From Chondrinema litorale (GTDB lineage: Bacteria > Bacteroidota > Bacteroidia > Cytophagales > Flammeovirgaceae), in the NCBI RefSeq assembly GCF_026250525.1, contig NZ_CP111057.1, positions 98,595 through 162,594 of the forward strand: DNA of 64,000 nucleotides, read 5' to 3'. A program made the translations under genes and the position numbers. A model generated the notes under the pieces. It saw only the letters and a program-made list of their open reading frames with translations, ran no database searches and was not told the DNA's origin. This document shows, in pieces, positions 37,082 through 46,100 of the stretch (the first letter of the stretch is position 1; each line of letters opens with the position of its first letter).

Positions 37082-39124
37082 TTATTCTATTGGTAGTTTA
37101 ATGTCTTCACTCCAAATGTATTTGCCAAACCATTGCCAGTTGTGCCACATTGCAGCCAGTCTTTCTTTTGGCTTGCTAATGCCGTGTCCAAAACCTTTAT
37201 AAATAATCAGCTTGGTTTCTACTCCCACATCCTGTAAACCTTGAAATAACTCAAAAGCATTCGCTGGGGGCACGCGTTTATCAAACTCTCCATGCTGAAT
37301 AAGTGTTGGCGTTGAAGCATTGTTAATGTTGGTCATCGGAGAAGTTTTCTCATAAATCGACTTGTCTGACCAAGGAGTTCCTTTTAAATACTGTCTTGTA
37401 AATGGATGAATATCTGTATTTACATAATAAGTCATCCAGTTAGAAATACCTGCTCCAACGGAAATAGCTTTGAATTTATCTGAATTAGTTGTGAGAAAGG
37501 CTGAGATATATCCACCTTGGCTCCAACCCATTGCACCTACTTTTTCAGGGTCAACCATGCCTTTATCTTCCAAACTTTCTACACCCGAAAGCACATCCCA
37601 AGCATCACCTACTCCCAAATTTCTCACATTAAGCGAGCGAAACTTTTCACCATAGCCAGCAGAACCTCTGTAATTAGGACTCAAAACCAAAGCTCCTTTA
37701 TTTAGCCACTGTACAATTGGGTAAACATAAGAAGGTACTGGTTGAGGGACAGAAATACCAGTTGGCCCACCATGAATCACCACCATTAAAGGATATTTTT
37801 TAGCAGGATCATAATCTTGAGGTTTGTATAAAGCCCCCTCGATTACAGTTCCATCTTCACTTTTCCATGACACTACTTCACTATTCGCAACAGACCAATC
37901 ATCAATTTGCTTTGTAGAATTGGTGATTTTCTTTGCTGATTTTATAGGAAAGTCAGCTAGATAAAGTTCAGGTAAGTCGCTATTGGTAGCGGCTGTATAA
38001 GCAATCTTTTTACCATCGTCTGATAAACTGAAGTCATACACTCTATTTGGCAAGTCTTTTAGCAAAGTTACTTTACCAGATTCCGAATCAACTTTTACTA
38101 TTGCCCTATTTGTCTTTTGCCAAGCTACACCAAAAATTCCTGCATCATTCCAAGCTCTTATGTAAACTTCTTCATCAAAGTTTTTAGCCAGTTGCTTTTT
38201 TCCAGAACCATCTAAGTTTATCTTGAAAATATTCCCATTGAGATAATAGTTTGATGTAGTATCGTCTAAACTCGACTGATATAAAATACTCTTGCTATCA
38301 GGAGACCAAGCTAAAAATCCATCTGCACTTGGGTTATCAATTAATGTTTTATACTCACCAGAAGCTACATCGTAAATAGCAATATCAGATTTAAAGAAAG
38401 TATTTATTAGTGGATCAGGTTGATGATCAAAAGCGATTTTACTACCATCTGGCGACCATTCGAATCCGGTAATAGTAAAATCGGTACTATCAATTAATAT
38501 CTTAGCTTCTAAACTGGCTTTAAAAACCGAATCTTCCATTTGCTCCGGATTTAGCATGAGATTCAAATTTTCCGGTTTAAAATCTATCAGCCAAAGCTGA
38601 CTTAAGCTATATTCGGCATCTTCAACAGCATAGCCACCAAATTTATCCTCTCGCTTTTTTGTCTCTTTAGAAGAGTCTTTTTCTTGCAAAAACAAAATCT
38701 GCTTTCCATCTGGCGACCACTCAAAACTAGAAATATTACCTTTTGTATTGGTCACTTGTAAGGCTTCTCCACCATCTGTTCTTACTACTTGTATCTGGGT
38801 TTTATCTGATCTGTTAGATAGAAATGCAATCCATTTGCCATCTGGCGACCAACGTGCTCCATAACTACTATTTTTGAGATTATTAGTTAATTGAAATGGT
38901 TCCTCCCCAGACTTAGAAATCCAAATTTCAGTATCATACCTGTTTTCTTTCCAGTCTACTGTTTGTCTGGTAAAAAGAACATGTTGCCCATCTGGCGAAA
39001 CCTCAGGGTTTGACACCGACTGTAAAGAAAGTACTTCTTCAAAAGAAGGATTATGCTGGGCAACGCTTTTGGTACCTACTAGAAATAAGAGTGAAAGAGA
39101 GAGGTAAAAAAGTTTTATCTTCAT
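37082..39124 (-). CDS. S9 family prolyl oligopeptidase, exported
   Basis: The 680-residue protein has a signal peptide (ends near SVAQ, residue 22), an N-terminal beta-propeller with repeated WSPDGK blades (about 40-400), and a C-terminal alpha/beta hydrolase. The catalytic Ser is in GWSQGGY (about 533), Asp in HGEFDKRVPP (about 614), His in GFGHGI (about 646). The family cleaves peptides after Pro or Ala in short substrates. It is likely periplasmic. Single gene, 33 bases below the DinB gene stop region in reverse order. Confidence 0.9.
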   Translation of the reverse strand: MKIKLFYLSLSLLFLVGTKSVAQHNPSFEEVLSLQSVSNPEVSPDGQHVLFTRQTVDWKENRYDTEIWISKSGEEPFQLTNNLKNSSYGARWSPDGKWIAFLSNRSDKTQIQVVRTDGGEALQVTNTKGNISSFEWSPDGKQILFLQEKDSSKETKKREDKFGGYAVEDAEYSLSQLWLIDFKPENLNLMLNPEQMEDSVFKASLEAKILIDSTDFTITGFEWSPDGSKIAFDHQPDPLINTFFKSDIAIYDVASGEYKTLIDNPSADGFLAWSPDSKSILYQSSLDDTTSNYYLNGNIFKINLDGSGKKQLAKNFDEEVYIRAWNDAGIFGVAWQKTNRAIVKVDSESGKVTLLKDLPNRVYDFSLSDDGKKIAYTAATNSDLPELYLADFPIKSAKKITNSTKQIDDWSVANSEVVSWKSEDGTVIEGALYKPQDYDPAKKYPLMVVIHGGPTGISVPQPVPSYVYPIVQWLNKGALVLSPNYRGSAGYGEKFRSLNVRNLGVGDAWDVLSGVESLEDKGMVDPEKVGAMGWSQGGYISAFLTTNSDKFKAISVGAGISNWMTYYVNTDIHPFTRQYLKGTPWSDKSIYEKTSPMTNINNASTPTLIQHGEFDKRVPPANAFELFQGLQDVGVETKLIIYKGFGHGISKPKERLAAMWHNWQWFGKYIWSEDIKLPIE

Positions 39125-39250
39125 TTTACAAAGCTTGTTGGGTAATCGGGAATTAGTTTTCCTTCCAATTTAACCCACAAACTTTTAAAAAACAGTATTA
39201 AAAATTACGAAGAAGCATTATTTTATATAAGTGGTTACCAAGCGTAAAAC

Positions 39251-39700
39251 CTATTTAAACTTTTTGGTGAGCATATTTCTATCAAAATCTCCATAGCCTT
39301 GTTTCGAGTACAAGCGCATCGCTTTATCATTTTCTCTTTCTACCTCCATATGTATGGCTCCTAAGTCCAAATCAATTGCTTGCTTTTCTAAAAACTCCAT
39401 TGTTTGCTTACCGATTCCTTTATTCCTGAAACTCTCTTTCAAAAACAATTCATCAATAAAAGCATCTCGCCCTTTATACTCAAAACTAAACCCAAAGGTG
39501 AGTGCGACATAACCAGCAATTAAACCTCCCTGATAAATTATCCAAAACCTACCTAGCTCTTTGTTATTAATTAACTTGTTAAGATTGATACTTCCCAATT
39601 CAGCATCGAATGGATAATTATAAATCTCATTGAAGTCTTTCATCATATCCAGTACTAGCGGAATATCTTCTTCTGCAGCAAGTTTAAATTGAGTTTCCAT
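39251..39700 (-). CDS. GNAT family N-acetyltransferase
   Basis: The 149-residue cytoplasmic enzyme has GNAT motifs: AGYVALTFGFSFEYKG, FIDELFLKESFRNKGIGKQTMEFLEKQA (acetyl-CoA loop RNKGIG, about 92-97) and MEVERENDKAMRLYSKQGY. The acceptor is unknown. It is a lone gene upstream of the S9 peptidase gene. Confidence 0.85.
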   Translation of the reverse strand: METQFKLAAEEDIPLVLDMMKDFNEIYNYPFDAELGSINLNKLINNKELGRFWIIYQGGLIAGYVALTFGFSFEYKGRDAFIDELFLKESFRNKGIGKQTMEFLEKQAIDLDLGAIHMEVERENDKAMRLYSKQGYGDFDRNMLTKKFK

Positions 39701-39773
39701 CTAGAATAAGTTTGAGGTTTTACTAATTGGTAAATATATCTAGTAAATTGAAACAGATTTTGATTTAGTCTCT

Positions 39774-39923
39774 CGTAAACAATTAAAAGCTTAAAAATTT
39801 AAATATTCCCAACTTGTAAACCTCCCTTGCAAAACCTGTCATTTTATAATTTTCTGATAATCAATTACTTAATACATATTGTATACATATTGTATACTTG
39901 CAATGTTTACCTATTGTCTACCT
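39774..39923 (+). promoter_or_regulatory. Paired 11-bp direct repeats upstream of the TPR-LuxR gene
   Basis: Four 10-base repeats of the form NTGTNTACNT start at 39879, 39890, 39903 and 39914: TTGTATACAT, TTGTATACTT, ATGTTTACCT and TTGTCTACCT. Spacing is 11, 13 and 11, so they form two 11-bp pairs. A related TTGTAAACCT lies at 39814-39823 and a CGTAAACAA at 39774. The last repeat ends 65 bases before the start codon. The same motif recurs in the 42449-42572 region. Confidence 0.65.
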
Positions 39924-39954
39924 GTTTTGATTGATACTATGCTTAAATGAATGT

Positions 39955-39986
39955 AGGTTTGCTCACACATAAATATGTGACAACCT
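39955..39986 (+). promoter_or_regulatory. Leader stem-loop ending at the TPR-LuxR start codon
   Basis: AGGTT / AACCT forms an outer stem and CACAT-AAAT-ATGTG an inner perfect one; the structure ends just before ATG at 39988. It could hide the ribosome entry site. Seen by eye only. Confidence 0.35.
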
Positions 39987-39987
39987 C

Positions 39988-41862
39988 ATGACGAAACACA
40001 AAATATTTTTTCCTAGTGTCTTTTTAATTTTTTTAATAATTGAACTACAAGGCGCATTACAAGCTCAAACTACAGAACCACTGCTCTCAGAACTGAAACA
40101 GTTTTCAGTAAATCATGACAAAATCAAATACATAGAAAAGCAATTAGATAGCCTATATCACTTAGAGCCTGAATTGGCGATGGCTTACACACATGTTGCA
40201 GATTCTATTTTAGCTCCAATGGACTCACTAGCTGGAAGCTTAGAAATCGAAAGATATAAAGCACTTATTCTAAGAGAACAAGGCAAGTTGAAAGATGGAG
40301 AACTAATTCTCGAAAAAGCATTAGAAAGAATTCCAAAGAAAACAGATCGAACAGATTTAACACTTACAAAAGGGAAGATATTGATTGCCCTATCTTCTAT
40401 TTACAGAAGACAAGGTGACTTTCAGATTGCAATAGAAATAAGCCAGCAAAGTATTAGGTTGTTGGATTCATTACAGTTAAGTGAGCCAGATAACTTCGAT
40501 TTTTCGAATCAACTTTCTAAAGCATATAATGGAATTGCCATTACCCATGCTCGTTGGGGGCATTACGAAAACTCTAATTACTATTTCCAGAAAGCACTCG
40601 AAATTGATAAGGAGTTTGATTTTATTCACGGCATTAATTCAGTAACATTTAATATTGGAGCCAACTTCTTTCAAACTGAGCAATACGATTCTGCCGAGTA
40701 CTATTGGCTTAAAGTAATTAATCACATCGATACTACTTCGCAAACTTTTATGTCTGATGCCATATACCTCAATCTTGGAACACTGGCTACCAAACAAAAA
40801 AGATGGAACGATGCTAAAAAGTATTACCAAATGGCCATGGATATTTATGAAAGCAGAAACGATAATGAAGGTCAGGCCAAAATTCATGAAGCACTGGCTT
40901 CTATGTATTGTGATAAGGGGCAATATAAACAAGCCGAAAAAGAAGCTTTGGAAGGGTTAAAATTGGTTAGCCAACAACTTAGAGTTAAAACAAAACTGCA
41001 TGCTACTTTAGCTGACATTTACAAAGAAATGGCTAATTACCGCAAAGCTTTTGAGTATGCTGAAACTTATGCCTTACTACAAGATTCTTTGTTGAGCAAA
41101 GAAAAAACAGAAGCCATTGTTGAGATGGAAGCCAAATTTAAAAATGAGCAACAGCAAAAGGAATTAGCTCTTCAACGAAGCGAAATTGAACTTTTAAACC
41201 GTAACAGCCAGATCAGAGAGCTTGAAATAAACATTTTGGTACTTAGCATTCTCTTACTGCTCATTGTAGGCTTTTTTATTTTTAGATGGCAACGATTAAA
41301 AGTAAACAGAAAGCACGACCAGTTAAAAAACTCGCAAGCGCTTATGACTACCATTAAAGAAAATGCCCAACTTAAAGAGCAGCAACTGAGAATGGAGTTA
41401 GAACACCGCGACCAACAACTTACATCATATACATTGAATTTTATTCAGAAGAATGAATTGATGACAGAGTTGCAAGAGAAAATTGAGTCTTTGCAAAGTC
41501 AGAAGCAATGGTCGCCAAAAGATTTTAGACAGTTGAAAAATCAGATACAGCAACATGTGAGTATAGACCGCGACTGGGAAAACTTTAAAATGCACTTCGA
41601 AAGTGTACACCCAGACTTTTTCCATAACCTAGTGAATGTATTCCCGAACCTGAGTCCAAAAGAGTTAAAACTTTGTGCCTTGGTGAGATTGAACCTGAAT
41701 ATTAAAGAATCGGCTGCCGTACTTAGTATTTCACCAGATAGTGTAAAAACTGCACGACACCGATTAAGAAAGAAAATGAATATAGAAACCGAAACTACTA
41801 TTTTGGATGTATTAATGCAGGTAGAGAAAGGCATTTTTAACCCTCCGGTAACTTCGGTTTAG
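39988..41862 (+). CDS. Membrane-tethered TPR sensor with LuxR-type HTH
   Basis: The 624-residue protein has a signal peptide (about 1-27), periplasmic TPR repeats (about 60-370), a coiled coil, one membrane helix at about 414-434 (ILVLSILLLLIVGFFIF), a second coiled coil (about 440-520) and a C-terminal LuxR/GerE HTH (LSPKELKLCALVRLNLNIKE and SPDSVKTARHRLRKKM, about 555-610). This is a one-protein membrane regulator common in Bacteroidota, where periplasmic TPRs sense an unknown signal and the HTH stays in the cytoplasm. It has 11-bp repeats upstream that recur near the convergent neighbour. Its last 26 bases overlap the end of that gene on the other strand. Confidence 0.88.
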   Translation: MTKHKIFFPSVFLIFLIIELQGALQAQTTEPLLSELKQFSVNHDKIKYIEKQLDSLYHLEPELAMAYTHVADSILAPMDSLAGSLEIERYKALILREQGKLKDGELILEKALERIPKKTDRTDLTLTKGKILIALSSIYRRQGDFQIAIEISQQSIRLLDSLQLSEPDNFDFSNQLSKAYNGIAITHARWGHYENSNYYFQKALEIDKEFDFIHGINSVTFNIGANFFQTEQYDSAEYYWLKVINHIDTTSQTFMSDAIYLNLGTLATKQKRWNDAKKYYQMAMDIYESRNDNEGQAKIHEALASMYCDKGQYKQAEKEALEGLKLVSQQLRVKTKLHATLADIYKEMANYRKAFEYAETYALLQDSLLSKEKTEAIVEMEAKFKNEQQQKELALQRSEIELLNRNSQIRELEINILVLSILLLLIVGFFIFRWQRLKVNRKHDQLKNSQALMTTIKENAQLKEQQLRMELEHRDQQLTSYTLNFIQKNELMTELQEKIESLQSQKQWSPKDFRQLKNQIQQHVSIDRDWENFKMHFESVHPDFFHNLVNVFPNLSPKELKLCALVRLNLNIKESAAVLSISPDSVKTARHRLRKKMNIETETTILDVLMQVEKGIFNPPVTSV

Positions 41863-42376
41863 ACGGCTTGTCTTTTGAAATATTTTTATTGAATCGAAAT
41901 TCAAGTAAAAGTATTTCACCTGTTTGAAGCTTTTTCCATTGAACAAGCAATTGAATTATTTTTTCCCTAACCTCGGCAATCTGTTTTTTGCTGAGCTTAG
42001 GGAATTTTATTTGTTGTACTTCAAAAGTAATTTTTGCAATACTCAAAAAGTCTTCTATTTCAGTATTATCGTTTAACTCAACATGAAACAAGCCTGCCAG
42101 TATTTCGGACTGTATCGCTTGAACTGGCAAGTTGGCTGGTTTGAGCATATTATTTTTAAACAAAAGAGGGGTTTCAAAATCTTTTAAGCTATAGCCTTTA
42201 CTCAATAGACCAAAATAGGCATGGTTAAATCCTAATACAGATTCTATAGCATAGTGGATGAGTTTACGCTCAAAATTAAAAGGATGAAAGATTAACATGT
42301 AGGTACTCGATTTATCAGGTCGGGTACATTTGAAAGACACAGGTTTGTGTACCTGTTTGATAAATTCTAAGCGCAT
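41837..42376 (-). CDS. Unknown 179-residue protein, convergent with the TPR-LuxR gene
   Basis: The protein has no signal peptide or membrane helix. It opens with MRLEFIKQVHKPVSFKC, has a strand-like segment STYMLIFHPFNFERKLI, and ends in a basic helix-rich tail (KKQIAEVREKIIQLLVQWKKL, then a Lys/Pro-rich end). I do not recognise the family. Its 3-prime end overlaps the TPR-LuxR gene by 26 bases. The 800-base region upstream carries the same repeats as the regulator promoter, so it may be a target. Confidence 0.6.
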   Translation of the reverse strand: MRLEFIKQVHKPVSFKCTRPDKSSTYMLIFHPFNFERKLIHYAIESVLGFNHAYFGLLSKGYSLKDFETPLLFKNNMLKPANLPVQAIQSEILAGLFHVELNDNTEIEDFLSIAKITFEVQQIKFPKLSKKQIAEVREKIIQLLVQWKKLQTGEILLLEFRFNKNISKDKPSKPKLPEG

Positions 42377-42448
42377 AGAACAAATTTTATTATCTAATAA
42401 ATAATGTTTGTTTAGGTTTAGTAATTTCGATTAAAGAAGCATAACATC

Positions 42449-42572
42449 GTAAACAAAGGTTTACATAGTTTTAACCGAAAGCCGCTATTACAAATAAAAG
42501 GAAGTATACCTATGGTAGGTAATTTGTTTAGTTGACATGAGGTAAACACACAGGTGAACATTAGGTAAGCAT
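42449..42572 (-). promoter_or_regulatory. Second cluster of the 11-bp repeat, upstream of the 179-aa gene
   Basis: Read on the minus strand, four repeats start near 42572, 42561, 42549 and 42538: ATGCTTACCT, ATGTTCACCT, GTGTTTACCT and a weak ATGTCAACTA. Spacing is 11, 12 and 11, as in the TPR-LuxR promoter. A perfect inverted repeat GTAAAC-AAAG-GTTTAC lies at 42449-42464 and gives ATGTAAACCT on the minus strand. The pattern points to one regulator acting on both regions. Confidence 0.6.
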
Positions 42573-42608
42573 CTAAAAAAAAGCTGCTAGAGAGTCACTT
42601 TAACTATT

Positions 42609-42616
42609 TATTTTTG
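42609..42616 (+). promoter_or_regulatory. Bacteroidota -7 element (TATTTTTG)
   Basis: TATTTTTG fits the TAnnTTTG consensus exactly and lies 11 bases upstream of a 29-codon ORF start at 42627. I do not see a clear -33 TTTG, so the promoter is uncertain. Confidence 0.35.
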
Positions 42617-42626
42617 TAGCACGATT

Positions 42627-42716
42627 ATGTCACACCAACAAAGTAAAAAAAGACCCATCAGAAGTGTTTTTCAGACTCTATTTGCAGAATCTGTAAGAGC
42701 AAAAAAAATCGGTTGA
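42627..42716 (+). CDS. Possible 29-residue basic peptide ORF
   Basis: The ORF runs from ATG 42627 to TGA 42714-42716 and encodes a short, strongly basic peptide: it opens MSHQQSKKRPIRS and ends ESVRAKKIG. It sits 54 bases to the right of the repeat cluster and behind a TATTTTTG box. It has no signal peptide. It may be a small regulatory or membrane-interacting peptide, or a chance ORF; too short to be certain. Confidence 0.35.
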   Translation: MSHQQSKKRPIRSVFQTLFAESVRAKKIG

Positions 42717-43185
42717 ATATTACCATTTAATCTTCAAGCTTAATTATTAAGAAATATCTCGTCAAAAGTAGCTCTAACTCCATTCCAAATAGTAATACTT
42801 TAATCCACACAAGCCCATAAAAATATCACAAAAGGGATTTAATTATACATTTTAAGAAGAGTATTTTTTAACATGATTACTTATAGCTTAATAAGCCAAT
42901 AGTTGAAATGCTGCAATAAAAATTAATCATAATTAAAAATAATTAAGCATTATATAAAAAAAATACAATTAATTAGTTATTACACCCACACTAAAGTAAT
43001 TTGCATTTTTAGCAAACAATTTACTGTAAAATTAATTTAAGGATTATAGCTGTTTTTATTGATGAATAGTATCAGTTTAGATATAAAATTTGGATGATGA
43101 CTTGAGAATGGTATGCTTTTTTTTACAGTTTCTTTACCAAATTAATTAAATTGTATAAAAAGCATTCATGATGAATGTATAGAAC

Positions 43186-46100
43186 ATGAAAGAAGATTTA
43201 AACAGATCGTTAAGGGTTGTGCTCCACGAATTAGTAAGATCAGATCTTAAGATTTTTGATTTTATGCAAGAAAATTCTTCTGGAGGCATTTGGTTTGGCA
43301 TTGCCGAAAACAACAACCAAGAGTGGTTTAATGATTCTTTTTGGAATAGTTTAGGTATAGATGTTAAAACGATAGAAAACCCCAATAGAACTGGCTTTAT
43401 ATCTTCTAATGACCTACAACAAGAAAACTTACTTATCACTAAAGCTTTTGAAAGCAACAAAGAAAAAATAAATTACCTAACAAGGTATAACCACTCAAAC
43501 GGTAATATTATATTATTACATTGTGAGTCTCTACTCATAAAAAAAGAAGATATATGTTATACATTAACAAGATGCGTACGAAAAGATAATACTCCACAAC
43601 TCAATAAAGATTTAAAAGAGATATTCAATCTTTCGAATGATCTTATTGCCATCTCTAATTTTGATAACAAGTTTGAACTCCTCAACCCTCAATGGGAAAC
43701 AGTGCTAGGCTATTCTTTAGAGGAGCTCTACAGTAAAACTTTTCTAGAGTTTATACATCCAGATGATCTGGAAAAAACCAGACAAGAAGCCGAAGCACTT
43801 ACTAAGGGTAAAGCACTTACATTAAGATTTGAAAATAGATACATAAAAAAAGATGGTGGCCACGTTTGGCTCGAATGGAACTCAGTAATCGATTATAAAA
43901 AAAAGAAAAACTTTTCGGTTGCCCGAGATATAACTGAGCCCAAAATAAGAGAATTTGCTCAGAGAAAACATACTACCTCATTGCTACACTTATCTAGAGA
44001 GGGCATTCTAGATCAAGAGGATATAGGCACTTATATTAAAAAAATTTTACAAGAAGCACATAAAATACTTGGCGTAAACAAAATATCTTTTTGGAAATAC
44101 AATACCCCAAATGATGAGATAGAATGCTTATATTTTTACGATGGAATAAAGTTACTGCAAACTCAAGGGGAAATCTTAACTAAAAAGGAATTTCCAAAAT
44201 ACTTTAAAGCAATAACAGGCGCTAGAAACTTAGCTGTATTTGATGCGGCTAAAGATGCTCGAACTTCTGAGTTTAAAGGAAAATACTTAAGTGAGCATAA
44301 TATAAAGTCGATGTTGGATATACGGGTAATGAACGGCTCTGCTCAACTCGGTGTAATTTGTGCCGAAACCACCAAAAATCACAAACATTGGTCTTTTGAA
44401 GAGCAAAGTTATATTTCTTCTATTGCCGACCTCATCTCGACGACTTACACTTTACAGCAGAAAAATATTTTTGCAAATGCTTTAGATAAAAGTGAAGCAC
44501 TGTTTCAGTCATTGGTATCTATTTTACCTTATGCAATTTACCGAATTGACCTTAATGGAAAAGTTACCTTTTTAAATAATTTCTACAAAGAGTTTCTAAA
44601 CAAAGATACCGATGAAATACTCGGTAAGACCTCCTATGATTTATTCCCGAAACATTTAGCGGATAAATATTATATGGATGATCAAAAAGTAATAGAAAGT
44701 GGCGAAATACTAGTAACAATAGAAGAAAACACACCTTTAGATGGTTCTGAAACCAAATTTGTAGAAGTTACTAAAATTCCAGTTTATAATGTAAATGGAG
44801 AAATTAATGGTATTCAGGGTATTTTTAGAGATGTTACAAAAGTAAAAGAAGATGATAATCTAAAAACGCAACTTCTAAAAGAGTTAAAATCTAAAAATGC
44901 AACACTCCTCGAAACACAAGATTATCTAAAATCTATTAATGAGTTTGCGTATAACATCCTTTCTAAAAATACTTTAGAAGAAATCGTTTGGGAAATCGCC
45001 AGAAATGTAATTCAAAAATTCAACTTTATTGATTGTGTAATTTATCTGGTTGACGATAAACATGAGTACCTCGAACAGGTAGCAGCTTATGGGTCTAAAA
45101 TGCTAGATTTCCAAACTATCAAAAATCCCATTAAAATACCTATAGATAAAGGAATTGTCGGAAGCGCATATACCAATGCGAAACCTGTATTGATTAAAGA
45201 CACAAGTAAAGACAGTCGATATATTGTAGATATTGAAACAAGGCTAAGCGAATTGGCTGTGCCTATTATTGTAGATAATAAAGTAATTGGTGTAATTGAC
45301 TCTGAGCACGACGATAGAGACTTCTTTACAAATGAGCATGTTGAAACATTAAGTACCATATCCAGATTGGTGGCTATGCGTATAGATCATGCACAGTCTA
45401 TTAAAAAACACCAAAATATTGAAAGAGAATTAAGACAGAGTAAAGAGCTTTATGAGTCTATTTTAAGTGCTATAGGAGAAGGTCTGGTTGTACAAGACCT
45501 GAACGATACAATTATAATGGCCAATAACTCTGCTTCAAAAATTTTAGACCTCACTCCCGATCAATTAAAAGGCAAAGACTCATACGACCCCCGTTGGCGA
45601 TCGACTAACGATAAAGGAACCCCATTAAAACCTGAAGAACATCCTTCTATGGTTACACTCAACACTGGCAAAGGTGTTGATAACTTTATTATGAATATAT
45701 ATGCTGGAGACGAAATAAGAAAGTATATTTCTATTAATTCCAGACCTGTATTTGATCATAACAAAAAGATGTATGCTTCGGTAGCATCATTCACCGATAT
45801 TACTGAAAGGGTTAATACAGAAGCTGCCTTAAAAGCTAGTGAAGAAAAATTTAGAACACTCTTTAAAAACCTGCCAATTGGTGTACTACTCTACGACAAA
45901 GATTTTATAGTTCAGGAATGGAACCCTAAAGCGATAGAGATTCTTGACATGGATGAGAGCATTCTCAAGAATTATAAAATGAATAGTTTAGAATGGGATG
46001 CTATTTCAGAAGATGGGAAAAGTATAAAAACAGAAGAATTCCCTCCATATAATGCTTTTAAAAATAAAAAAACAGTTACGGATTTTATAATGGGAATTAG

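Larger units (their letters stand above)
42377..43185. other. 809-base intergenic region with repeats and a possible small ORF
   Basis: This is the longest gene-poor stretch apart from the replication region. It holds the repeat cluster at 42449-42572 and a 29-codon ORF at 42627-42716. The remaining part (42717-43185) is AT-rich, with no further structure I can support; the histidine kinase promoter should lie in its right end. Confidence 0.55.
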
